Assembly: GCF_047948215.1 (NCBI RefSeq)
Contig: NC_134460.1
Location: forward strand, 129,743,324 to 129,807,323
Length of the DNA stretch: 64,000 nt
Direction of reading: 5' to 3'
Source: Lycorma delicatula
Taxonomy: Eukaryota > Arthropoda > Insecta > Hemiptera > Fulgoridae
Shown: piece after piece, positions 47,661 through 59,000 of the stretch
Numbering within the stretch: position 1 is the first letter of the stretch
Layout: each line of letters starts with the position of its first letter
Notes under the pieces: model-generated
What the model saw: the letters and a program-made list of their open reading frames with translations, nothing else
The model's database searches: none
Told to the model about the DNA's origin: nothing
Position numbers and translations under genes: made by a program

Positions 47661-48379
47661 GTAATTTTTATTTATAAAGTTCATAGCATTGTCCAAAAAA
47701 AAAAAGACTCTGTACTAATATACTTCAGTCAGAATTGGACATTTTTAGGATTTGGGGAAGTAAACCTTACTTCTAGGTAGCCCGTGACAAAATTTTATTG
47801 CTATTTAGCTCCTTGAATATGCATTAACTAGCATTTCCCATCACAGCTTCACTCATAAAATACATAATCAGAATTAAAAACATAAATTATCATAATGTTA
47901 CCAGATCTCTTAAATATTGATTCAGTAACTAGCATAAAACAGCAAAATTGTAAAAACTATATTTTTAACCCCTTAAAATAATAAAATTCAAAAAACCCGA
48001 AAATAGTTTTTAGATATTTATATGAAGAATATTTGCAAGTGTAAATTGAGTTAATAATTTGTTTAGTATAGTCAGAAATGGGGAAAATTTGCAGTCATTA
48101 TTCAACATTTTTTTTACCTTTCACCCCTTTCAAGGTCGATTTTCAAAAATTTGAGATCAATTTAGATATTCATATGATCACCAGATCAGGTTGATATCTT
48201 TATTTGTTACCAAGAAATTTAAAAAACAGTAAACTTCTTTGTTACTTCATTTTAACCCTTTAAACTTAGAATTTCAAAAATCCTTTCTTAGTGTGGACTT
48301 ACACCATAAGAAGAACATGTATATAAATTTTCATTAATTTATCTTTGAACTGAAAATGAGCTTGAGATGGTTCACTCAT
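47661..48379. other. AT-rich DNA, nothing recognised
   Basis: No coding signal seen downstream of the host gene. Confidence 0.5.
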
Positions 48380-48900
48380 TACCATTTTCCTCATAAAGGG
48401 ACAACATAAATAATGAGTGCATTCAGTTGCTGGTGGTTAATTTGTTTCTTTCATTTCCTGCACTACCACTAACTTTTGTATAGATGAAATTGCAGTTCTT
48501 CATGTAAAATATGCCTCACCTAATTAACACCAATCAACTCCATTGCTGATTTGAAGTTCCGCAGCATGTCTCCAAGCTGAGCGGCCTGGACTTTGTAACA
48601 ATGCTGTTCTATCCTTTTCCATATTTTCCGGATTACATGCTGTACTTGGGACATTTAGTAGTTTGTTTTCCAATGAGTTTCCTGATTGAACATAACCTAA
48701 AATAATATTGTGTTACAAGTGGGAACAGAGTTCTTTTTGGTGGTTGTTAAATCTGCGTTGAAACTCACGGTGAACCATGGTTACTGATTTGCTATTCTTC
48801 ACAAAAAAGTTTTGTGCAAAATAACTGTTTGGCTTCATGATGCCAAAAAAAAGTGGAATGCTATGAACAAAGGAGTGGAATGCCTCCACCCGCACTGTTT
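48380..48900 (-). pseudogene. Tc1/mariner-like transposase, N-terminal half (copy 3)
   Basis: Minus strand: SYFAQNFFVKNSKSVTMVH and REFQRRFNNHQ (48830-48720) match the N-terminal DUF4817-type helix-turn-helix. NPENMEKDRTALLQSPGRSA and WRHAAELQIS (48650-48560) then HILHEELQFHLYK (around 48500) match the second DNA-binding helix-turn-helix. The catalytic half is missing. Frameshifts separate the pieces. Confidence 0.6.
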
Positions 48901-48989
48901 TCCCACTTCTATCGACTGATTACTAGCCATTACAAAAACATCCTATTTCTCTGCCCTACTTTGTATATGCTTAGCTCATTTTGACCATT

Positions 48990-49380
48990 GAAATAACATT
49001 ACAATCATCTACCTTAACTATAAACCTTCCACTATATGATTCATTAAATTCACACAACCCTCCCATTAAATTTACTAGTTCTTGGGCTGCAGGAGTTAGT
49101 ATTAACGTATTCTGCCTCCATAGTAGAGATTGCTATGCAACACTGTTTTTTTAGAAACCCACACAATAGAATATACACCATCAAAAGCTAAAACCACTTC
49201 TGCTCTTTCTTGAAGTTTTATCACTTGCCCAGTCAGCTCTGAATAACTATATAATCTTCCTTCACCCTTTTTGAATTTCAGTCTTACATTTTTAGTAGCA
49301 CTTATCAAAGAATGTACTTTGCTGCTTGTCAAGTTTGACACTGATAGGTTTGTCCAAAACATGATAAACTGCAAATGATA
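48990..49380 (-). pseudogene. Unrecognised coding remnant with one frameshift
   Basis: The minus strand holds a 90-codon open frame (49374-49102). It has NVRLKFKKGEGRLYSYSEL and EVVLAFDGVYSIVWVSKKT. After a one-base frame change it continues open to about 48990 with LILTPAAQELVNLMGGL and YSGRFIVKVDD. Residue use looks protein-like and the two parts join naturally, suggesting a gene fragment with a single frameshift. No family is recognised. It could be part of the adjacent transposon or an unrelated gene remnant. Confidence 0.4.
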
Positions 49381-49498
49381 AATCTGGTCTTGTCATTACG
49401 GCTATATATGTATAAGATTACTGACTATCCAGCAATAATGAATAGTAGTATTCAGTTCTGATTCTTCAATTTGAAATTCAACCTTTCAGTTCGTCTCA

Positions 49499-49610
49499 GC
49501 CTTTCATCCAAAAGTGTCCTGGGTTTGAATCCCAGTCAGGCGTGGTATACACACACTACAAATCTCATCTCATCGCAGTACCTAATGATGGTCCTGGAGG
49601 TTGAAAAACA
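49499..49610 (+). repeat. SINE-A copy, diverged
   Basis: Head part gcctttcatccaaaagtgtc, B box in cctgggtttgaatcccagtc, and tail ctcatctcatcgcagtacct then ggtcctggaggttgaaaaac. The A-box region is degraded. Confidence 0.65.
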
Positions 49611-50976
49611 GATTTCATGTTCATGAAGAAATGCAGCACTGTTGTTTTGTTTGGCTCAACAGTACAGTCTGGGTTTAGTCCTTCTGTATAAATTAACATG
49701 CTTGTCCATCCCTTCTAAACAACAAATGTTGTTTAAAATAGGTTATGGTATTTTATTTGTTTTTATTACTAATTGCACATCTAAAAATTACATAATGTTT
49801 ATAACTAAATACCTATTTTAAACTTTTAATCCATTCTATGAGTCACTTGTCTGTGTTCATCATAATATCATTACTTAAACCAAAACAATTGATGTAAAAA
49901 TTTATATTGTATGTATTTGTTTATACTTTTTTGAGTACGATATATTTTCATCATGATTGTGTTTTAAAGTACATAGAATAAGAAAATAATTGCTCTTATC
50001 ATAAAATAACAGAGCAAAAGACAAAATTCATTATTAATTTAAAAATAGCCATAATTAAGCAGAAAAAAAACTGATGTTTTATTATTAAAAATTGAAATTA
50101 AAATGACATCAGTTAATTTATTAAATGAAATTAATATAAATAAAGCCTAATAAATAATATAATGTTATTTAACACTATCATGATGTGCGTCTGCAACGTA
50201 CACACAGACAATAGTATTTAAAACAGCAATCTAATCTCATGGCTGAAGTTGCAGTTACTTTACTAGCATTACTGGAATATGATTGTACACAACAGCAGTT
50301 CTTAAACTCCCTGAATATGAACTTCGCTTTGTTATTTTGTGTGTTGTATTATGGTAAAAAACTGTACAGTAAAAATTGAAAATTTTCTATTTTAAAATTT
50401 TATCATTAGCGTTTAATTTTAATTTAAGATATAATAATAAAAAAGTTGTCTTATCAAATTAACTATTTGTCTTTAGTTTTATTTTTTTCACTAAATGGAA
50501 CCATTTTTGCCATTTAATTTTATGATAACTATTTAATGATTTTTGTTTTATGATGTAATTGTATAATATTTTTGTACAAAGTTGTAACCATTTAAGTTGT
50601 TTTGTATAATTTGTAATCTACGTGTAAATAAACTAATTTTTTCCTCTTTGTGTAAATTCTGGTAATTTGATTTTATGTACCTGATATGTTAGAAAGCTAT
50701 ATTGACATATGTTTTAAAAATTGTATAGCAAAATTTTTATTTGCAATTAATATCGTTAGATTTATGTGGTTTGCTTATTTAACTGTTAAACACTATTATT
50801 TAATTGTATTGTTTTTGTTATATATAGATGATTTGTTAATATAATGTACTGTCAAAATCTCAAGATTCAATCTATTTCTTTGTTCTGCTTGCATGGTGTA
50901 TTTATTGTTGTTATTTTTTAACAACTTAAACATGCTGGTTTTATTGAAATTACAAAAATAAATTATTAGTATTAAC
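49611..50976. other. AT-rich DNA, nothing recognised
   Basis: No coding signal or recognised repeat. Confidence 0.5.
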
Positions 50977-51500
50977 TAGCTGGTCAGGGGACTGTGCCCC
51001 CTGGACCCCTGCTGAGTTCATTGTTCTCATGGTTGTGAATATAATACTGATAAATAACAATTAAGGCCTGAAAAGCTCTCTTTCCTCTAAATTTTTCCCT
51101 CTTTCTTTACAAAGATGCCCCCCGATATGTTTTTGCTGTAGACAAACATATCCCTTTTGGTTCCCCTTTTCATTATCCTAGAATACCCTTCCCTAGGGAA
51201 GGGATCAAGCTTGATATGTTATAAAATGTGTTATTAGATATGTTATAAAATACATAGTCTATTATTTTTCATAGAAAAACACAATCAAAAACAGTACTAG
51301 GTCATCATCCAAGAGGGAAAAATCACAACTTTATCGCCGAGGTGGCTAGGAACTCGATCTATGGCTTAAAATCTTCCCAGAGATAACACAAATGTGTCCT
51401 GAAAATTTGAACGCAATCGGTCAGTTGTTTTCTCACTTGATGCTGTTGCAAACAGGCCGAACTGCCACAAATGTTTGCATTTATGTATTAGATTGATTAT
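50977..51500. repeat. Interspersed repeat, copy 2
   Basis: Matches 961-1545 in the same orientation. It opens ctagctggtcaggggac, shares aatactgataaataacaatt and a later block with ctatggcttaaaatcttccc, and ends in tatgtattagattgat. The copies have diverged substantially. Confidence 0.55.
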
Positions 51501-52009
51501 ATACTGTTGAAAATAATATATTGAATGCAAAAAACTAACCATGGTTATAATGTAAGATTGTTTAGATATTTGGCTTTAATTTCACTATCATGAAACCATA
51601 TCTGCTGCTGGGAAAAGACGAGCAATTCTTAAAAAATTACTAGCACTTTCTCAATATTTTCTCTGGCTGATTGAAATTATTCTTTTTTGAAAGGAACCAA
51701 ATAAATTATTATTACTTTGTTAATTTGATATAGTTTAAAGATCATATTGGAGCTGTCACAACATTTAGGTCTTATATCAAAAATATATGAATACACTTGA
51801 AAATTTGTATTGATAAATTGAGCATTTTTCAGTTTGTGCTGCTGCCATGACTAAGTGGGATATCATGTATACTTACAATCATAATACATCTAATTAACTA
51901 AGTTGTGAGAAATTTTAATAATAATTAAAGAGACAAATGACTAGAAAATTTTTTTTCCAGTGACAATGAAACTAATGTTACTTTTCAACATAATTCCCAG
52001 CTATATGCC

Positions 52010-52029
52010 CGCGCGCGCGCGCGCGCGCG
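52010..52029. repeat. (CG)n microsatellite
   Basis: Ten uninterrupted CG dinucleotides in a strongly AT-rich context, immediately followed by GTGTTTG. Confidence 0.95.
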
Positions 52030-52049
52030 TGTTTGTCTCTGTGAACTTT

Positions 52050-52900
52050 CTTATTATTATTCTAAAGAATTGTTCACCTGGGTGTCTGATCCATTCTTAT
52101 ATCGTATTGGTACAAGATTGAGACTATAAGGTAGATGTTACAACCAAACTTTTGAATAGCTCATGTCTGTTGAGTGGTTTGGGGGTAGGCATTGTCATGT
52201 AGAAGAATTACACCATTTGAGAGAAAATATGAAGTTTCCACCTTATTTTGGGTTTTTAATTTATTTTTTAGCATGTCACAATAGTACTAACTGCTGATTG
52301 TAACTTGTTCTTCCAAATAATTGGATTAAATTGGGCCTTTATAGTCCCAAAAGTTGTTAGTATCCCTTTACCAGCTGAATGAGTAGGTTTTGAATTTTTT
52401 TCTGGCAATGAACTTGGATGTTTCCATTTCATACTCTCATGTTTGGAATCTGACTCAAAATGAAGAATTCAAGTTTCATTACACATTGTATGAGCATTTT
52501 GCAATTTGAAAAATCATTACCTTCGCTAAAAACTTTTGTTTCAGTACAAAGTGAATTTGGGTGTCTTTGTGATTTTGAGTCTACTGTCTTCGAAACCACC
52601 TTGAACATATTTTGCAGTAATGCACCTTATCGTGTATAGATAATGAGGTGGATAGTGCCAGTACTTGCTCTAAAAATTTCACCAATTTCTCAAATTTTTT
52701 ATGTGACTATCATTGCAAATAAGATCATTAAAGTGAACAAAGTGTTATCGAAACTTTCATTGGTTTTCCTCTTTGATGGAGATTGGTTATAAGTTTAAAT
52801 TTATTGTGTCTAATCCTCTTATAATGTTCATGAGTAATAGACTTTTATCATACTGTTGTAACATCTGCAAGTGAATTTCAGATGGTTTTTACACCTTCAG
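52050..52900 (-). pseudogene. Mariner transposase fossil 1
   Basis: Minus strand, in broken frames: STGTIHLII (around 52645), then SDSKHESMKWKHPSS (around 52440; equals the block after TGDETW). Next come SAGKGILTTFG (around 52355) and GVILLHDNAYP (around 52200; second catalytic Asp kept, RPH changed). The remainder toward 52050 is not recognisable. It is older and more decayed than the neighbouring mariner at 53.0-54.2 kb, from which it differs in sequence, so the two are separate insertions. Confidence 0.6.
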
Positions 52901-52989
52901 AAAATAAAAATCTTATCACAGTATACTGTTCTTACATAATACATACCTACATGTATTATGTATACTAATATATAATATATGTATAAGTA

Positions 52990-54200
52990 TGAGAGGTTAT
53001 TTCTAAAGTAAAGATCATTTCATTGTAAAAATTTTATTTTGAAAAATTCATAAATATTTTTTATTTCTCTTAAACTACATGCCTTATACTACTTCTCTAT
53101 ATAATTGCCACATGAATTAAGATATTTATCATAATGATACACCAGCTTCAATATACCCTCGTCGTATTCTTCTGCTGCCAGTCCATTTAGCTACTGATTA
53201 GCAGAATTTTTAAGCTCATCGTCACTCACGAATTGCTTATCACTCAAAAATTCTTTCAGTTTCCCAAACAAATGGTAATCAGAAAGAGCTAAGTCTGGAC
53301 AAAATGGTGGATGATTGTAAATTCCGTATCCAAATGTTCTCAGTAAATCACGTGTTGGACCTGCAACATGTGGACGTGCATTATCATGTAGCAGAATGAT
53401 ACTGCTGGTCAGCCGTCCACGACTCCAACTTTGAATCGCACACTGTAACTTACATAGAGTTTTGTATGCAAAACTCTAACAACAACAAGTATACAAGTAG
53501 AACAAGTATAAATGCAGAAACCTATGGGTTTCTGCATTTATACTTGTTCCATGTGACATGAAATCAATCAGCAATATGCCAAACCGATCCCAAAAGACTG
53601 TGGCTATAAGTTTGTGTCCAAATGGCTGTGGCTTGACCTTTGTTGGTCTGGTTGGTGATGAGGATGACGCTGTTCACTTGACTGCCATTTTCTCTCTGTT
53701 GTATAATATGAAATCCATGTTTCAGGGCCAGTAACAATTGAATTAAGGAACTCATCAACTTTTTCTGTGTAGCGCATCAAAAATTACAAAGCAGATTCCA
53801 TTCGGATTTTTTTGTGACGTTCCGTTAAGATGTGTAGCACCCAACATGCACAAACTTTCTGAAGCCTAAATGGTCATGAGCAATGTGACCAATAACAGCT
53901 CTTGAAAAATCAGGAAAAAGAAGGGCCTGGTCGGAAATTGTTGAGTGATGATATTTTCTGATTTCATCATTAACACGTTTCAACAAGTCCTTGGTGATTA
54001 TTGAGGGCCTGCCCAAACATTCTTCATCATGCACATTAATTCTGTTATTTCTAAACCTTTCACACTGTTTTCAAACATTTCTCTCATTTATTACATTATC
54101 ACCGTATAAGCAACCAACAGTTTATGGATTTCAGTTGGATTAACATTATGATGGTTTAATAAATATATGACTCCACATATTTCACAGTTGAAAATCCCAG
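52990..54200 (-). pseudogene. Mariner transposase fossil 2
   Basis: Most of a mariner transposase can be followed on the minus strand. The N-terminal helix-turn-helix (54190-54040) reads NPTEIHKLLVA, GDNVINERNV-stop-KQCERF, with a Trp codon apparently turned to TGA. VHDEECLGRPSIITKDLL follows (54034 down). The first catalytic block is TGPETW (Asp of TGDETW lost, about 53735). Next come SINAET-equivalent codons, LLHDNARPHVAGP (about 53380, Asp kept) and FCPDLALSDYHLFGKL (about 53290, third Asp kept in SDYHLF). The C terminus reads YHYDKYLNS (about 53130). Spacing fits mariner DD34D. The region 53456-53549 has been rearranged by inverted duplications. Terminal inverted repeats were not identified. 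Confidence 0.75.
53456..53549. repeat. Two snap-back palindromes inside mariner fossil 2
   Basis: 9-bp arms agagttttg / caaaactct around tatg (53456-53477), and 23-bp exact arms (53500-53522, 53527-53549) also around tatg. Both duplicate in inverted form the transposase codons that flank them. Confidence 0.9.
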
Positions 54201-55659
54201 CAGTCTTTATTTTAGAGATATCCCTTGTACATACATTACAGATACACTAAATTCACTAATGTTATTTAGATCCAGTTACAAGATCTTGTGTAATGAAACA
54301 TGAACCAGGTAATATTTTCATGGTGGACCGCCTTTTTTCTAGTGTTTATAATAGGTGACAAAACATTAATTATATGATTGAATTAATGAATAAAATTGAG
54401 TTAATTATATGATTGCCATAACTGTAATTTATTTGAAAACTAGAAAACTTTATTTTGATATTAATTCATAAAAATTTAATGAACTGTTCTTAGGATATTA
54501 GTAATTGAATAGAAAAGTTTACTACACCATAATTTTTGTATGTACAAGAATGATGTAATTCTTCATAGTAAGTACTTTCTGTGTTCTGTATATGTAATTA
54601 AAATTGTCTGTAAAATGAATTTTATTTTCCTATTAATTTTATATTTCATTCAAAACTTAGCCGATAGGATTATTCAGCACTTTGTTTATTTCAGTTAGAG
54701 CTTACTGTTTCAATTTGTAAGTATAACCTGTTCTAATATTTTCAGAATAAATGTTTTTAAACACGTAACAGTTGCTCAGAAATCTTAGCCATGAGTGCTT
54801 TTTCCACACTTGAAATATTTATCAGCAGGCTGCTCAGGATAGAAAACAGATTTTAGCTATTTTATCACTTACAATACAATTATGTAAAACATAAAAGAAG
54901 AAAAAGAATTAAAACCATTCTCCTAGGTTAAACTTCTTTAAGTGTATATTCTCAAGATAGATTTTAGCAAAAGATGATGAAAAAAAATTTTTAAATAGCT
55001 TTTACAAGATGTTTTCTTTTTATTTCCAACAGCAATGGAGTTGGACAACATCCTCCTACTGATATGTCCATTTTTATGATTTGTTAGATGGAGGATACAT
55101 TTTAAGGATTTATTCCATATAATGAAAATAAAAGCAAATGAAATTGTTAAAAATGTAATATATTAGTGTTTTTAATGCATGATGTACACAAAATTATTTC
55201 ATACCAGAATCCTTATCTAATCTTGTGAGGCTGTTTCTTGTGATTTATTTGACTTATATAAATCTTATGAGAGAAAAACATTTCTAGAAAAGAATTAAAA
55301 TTTGAATTAATTTTCATCAATTTACTCATATGGATGATTACCAGACTATTGATCTTATAAAACAATATCTTCTGATACTGCTTGTAGAATTTGTTACTGG
55401 TAATTATTATGTACTGGATTTTGGTGAGGGATAAACATATCAAATACAATTTTAATTAATGAAATACTGTTGCTCATATGTACATCTTAGCTGATAATTA
55501 GCATGGACTGATTTTCTTATAGGATCCATGTAAGTATTTGTTAGAAAATGTTAGTGCCACTAATCATATTAAACATCTACTGCTTCTTGCTTCTCTTCAG
55601 AAATGGTGATGGTCTATGTACTGTTAACATAAATGTTAAACACAATATTTACTGTCATT
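54201..55659. other. AT-rich DNA, nothing recognised
   Basis: The open frame 55213-55449 (minus) is low in complexity. No gene. Confidence 0.5.
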
Positions 55660-55667
55660 TGATAAAT

Positions 55668-55706
<39 letters not shown>

Positions 55707-55890
55707 CAATGCTTGTTTGTCCTGTATGCATTCCTATGCTATTCATCTGATTGCAATGAAACCTTTGTGAGTTGTGAGCATGCCTGTGAAGGTTTTTGAA
55801 TTAGTTTAGACCTGCTGGGGGTCGAGATATTTAGAAAAATTGTATTTATGGTCTGATTTGGTCCATAATCTTAATATGTATTAGTTATGT
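55668..55890 (+). repeat. TA-anchored interspersed repeat, copy 1
   Basis: A TA run is followed by aatgcttgtttgtcctgtat, tgattgcaatgaaacctttg, tgaaggtttttgaa and gtcgagatattt. The same unit recurs at 56263-56510 in the same orientation. The open frame 55548-55799 runs through it and is not a gene. Confidence 0.7.
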
Positions 55891-56039
55891 GAAAATAAAT
55901 ATTTTTGCAAAAAATGGCACCGCTGTCGAGATATTTATGAAACAAACAAACAAATAAACAAAACAATACATCAATAGACAAAAATAAAACAATACAATAA
56001 TAGACAAAACAACAAATAGACAAAAACTACTGGACCAAA

Positions 56040-56146
56040 ATATGTGCAGGGAAAAAGGAAAAATGGAAAAGACAGAAAGGAAATGGGGAAAAGGATAAAT
56101 CAGGGAAGGAGGAGTTTGGGAAAAGGGATAAAGTGAAAGGTTAAAT
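56040..56146 (+). repeat. Purine-rich tract
   Basis: About 100 bases almost entirely A and G on the plus strand, between the two copies of the TA-anchored repeat. Confidence 0.8.
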
Positions 56147-56261
56147 TTTTTGAATTCCGAAATGTTCAGTTATTTAATGTTTTATAAAATTTTTGATTGT
56201 GTTCATTTAATCTAAATGCATACTCAAATCTAGCAATAGCAAAGCATTTCTGGGTCTACAA

Positions 56262-56262
<1 letters not shown>

Positions 56263-56299
<37 letters not shown>

Positions 56300-56510
56300 G
56301 AATGTTTGTTTGTCCCATATGGGTTCCTGTACCATTCATCCGATTGCGATGAAACTTTGTTGAGTAGTTGTGCGTACACCCATGAAGGTTTCTGAATCAG
56401 TTTGGAACCACTAGGTGGCGCTCGAGGTCAAGATATTTCAGAAAATTGTATTTTTATCTGTTTTGGCTCATATTCAGAATATATATTAGTTACGTGAAAA
56501 GAAATTTTCT
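56263..56510 (+). repeat. TA-anchored interspersed repeat, copy 2
   Basis: A TA run followed by gaatgtttgtttgtcccata, gattgcgatgaaactttg, ccatgaaggtttctgaatca and ggtcaagatattt; same order as copy 1. Confidence 0.7.
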
Positions 56511-59000
56511 TTTTTGATATACAGTACTGCATGATTCTTGATCATTTTTTAATAACATGTTTACTGATAATTTTGAAAAAATTATGTTTAATGCCCATTT
56601 CTTTCTTAGTCAGATTCATGATGTTTCATGAAACTTAACCAGATTGAGTTAAGCAAAAAGCAAGCAATAAATAAAAATGAATTTACTTATGCCATTTTTT
56701 AGAACAAATGTAATTTTTACTGTGCAGATAACATTCAATCCTTAATATACATTTGTTGTAGGCCCAAAAATATTATGTTTGAATATAGACGTTCTGTATT
56801 TTTTTAGAAATTTACCTGTCTGTGTGGTAGGATTTTATTCAGTAGATTAATGATTTCAGAATTTATGTAATTTTTGTATATCATGATGTACATTTATTTA
56901 CTTGATTGATTTATTAAATTGTAATAATTTATGAAAATTCTTGCAAAGGCATAGGAACATGCTCATAAGTTCTATTATGAACTGAAATTCTAAACATTAT
57001 AAGGTTTTGAATTTCAGAAAAAGATTTACTATTTTGCTTTTCTGAAAGAATGACATGTTAATCACATTTTTATAAAACCAATTCCAAGTATGATTCTTCA
57101 TCTGATTCTTTTATTGCATTAGATAAATCATTCTTTTCTTATTAAGATAGTGTAAGTTTAATTAATATAATGCTTCTTTCAATGAAAAACATTCAATTAT
57201 TAATTCTTGAAAGAATACTTATATCATCAGCACAACCTAATGATTATTACTTTCTAGCATTAATGTAAGTTAATAAAAATAATTTAATTACAATCTGTTT
57301 TTTTTTTTTAATTAATAAATTCTTGTTGTATGTTTTTAATTGTAACTTTTTATCTCTATGATGTAAAATTATCAATGAATAACCAACTATTCAAGAAATT
57401 AAATACTAAACAAACAAGGAGATTTACTCTAATCTGACGTGAAGCAAAACCCTATATTTTGTCCCTTATCTCCATTCATTTCTACCTTCAGGTAAACATT
57501 AAGTTCAAGGCAGCTCCTGTGTCACTGTTGATTGTTTATGATTTTTACCCTTTTCCAAACTCTTTTCTTTTAATTTTTAATCAACTCTTTCCTCCTATGA
57601 TGTGAGGAAGAGTCTCAGCCAATTTTAGGCTTACTTTTCTGAATTGTTTTATCATTCTCGTCTCATTGGTTAAAATGAAGAGTAAGGAGGAGCTTATCCT
57701 CATTACTCTTCATCTTTCACTTTGTCCATCTATTAATTTTTTCCAGTCTTTTCCATGATCACATTTCAAATGCCTTCTTAACTTTTTCCTCATGGTTTAT
57801 ATTTGTATTTGTTTATATGCATGCTATAAACAACATTTCAAGGACTCTTCTTATACTGAAGAAGTTCAGTGTAATTCTATTTTAGTATCTTTCTTTCTAC
57901 AAAAGAAAGAGCTATGCTGAACACCTATCAAAATAAATTGAAAAATAGAAAATGCTTACAAACTGTAAAAAAATTTAATTATAATGTTTTTATAACAAAT
58001 CAGAAATGAATTCATTGCTATTTTAGCAAGGATGATGAGATGTTAGAAATTATTGGTGATAAAATACTAACTCGTATCAGGAACTGAACTTGAGAATTTA
58101 AATTTAGATATCTACTTTTATTATTAGCAAAAAAAAAAAAAAAAGTGAAATTGCAATCATAAAGTAATAAAAATTAATAATAACCAAGTATACTATTTAC
58201 AGAATAATTAACTATTCACTATTACAATTGTATATAGTCAACAGCAATCTTTATTTTATAAACTCGGATAGGAATATTTTTTATAGTCTTTTGTAAATAT
58301 TGTTTATTTTGTTTTTAAACTTTTCATTATCACTTTTTTTATAATTTTTTTTTTTATGATATGTAATGGTTAACACATGCAAGTGTTATTATTATATTAC
58401 AACAATGCAAGTTCCATTAGTGTTTATGATGGTTATTAAAATAGAAATGTCCAAATAGTTTTAGATTCCATTAAGGGAAAATGTCGCTAGATGCGGTGGT
58501 CATATTGAACATGTATTATGAACATATATTATGCAGAACATATTGAACATATATTATGCAGAACATAATATCCATGTATATAGTAAACAGGTTGTATTTT
58601 TCTTTTCTGTGTTGCAATCCAAATAAATACTTTTTAACAAAGCCAAATGTTGGATCATTTCATGCGTCATCTTGTACCATTTACATTTACAGCTTTTGTG
58701 TTGCAAAACTTTAAGAAAATTTTGTTGAAAATTTAACATTGCGATTCATTTGTTTTTGTTTATTTTTTTTATTGGAGATTGATTTTGATTTTTAAGTAAG
58801 TTCTAAAATCATAACTGAAAAAAAATTATCAATTCCTTAAATTATTACTTTTAATTATTTGAAAAATAAATTCTTAATTGGTTTTTTAAATTTAAGCCAC
58901 CATATTAAAAATAATTGCATAAAAACTTAAATAATTTTCCGAAGAAGAAATAAAATCCTTTAGTGGGAAATTTTTTCTTTTCTTTTGTTGCAGTGGCTGC
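56511..59000. other. AT-rich DNA, nothing recognised
   Basis: A local direct repeat (acatattgaacatatattat) lies near 58500-58560. No gene. Confidence 0.5.
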
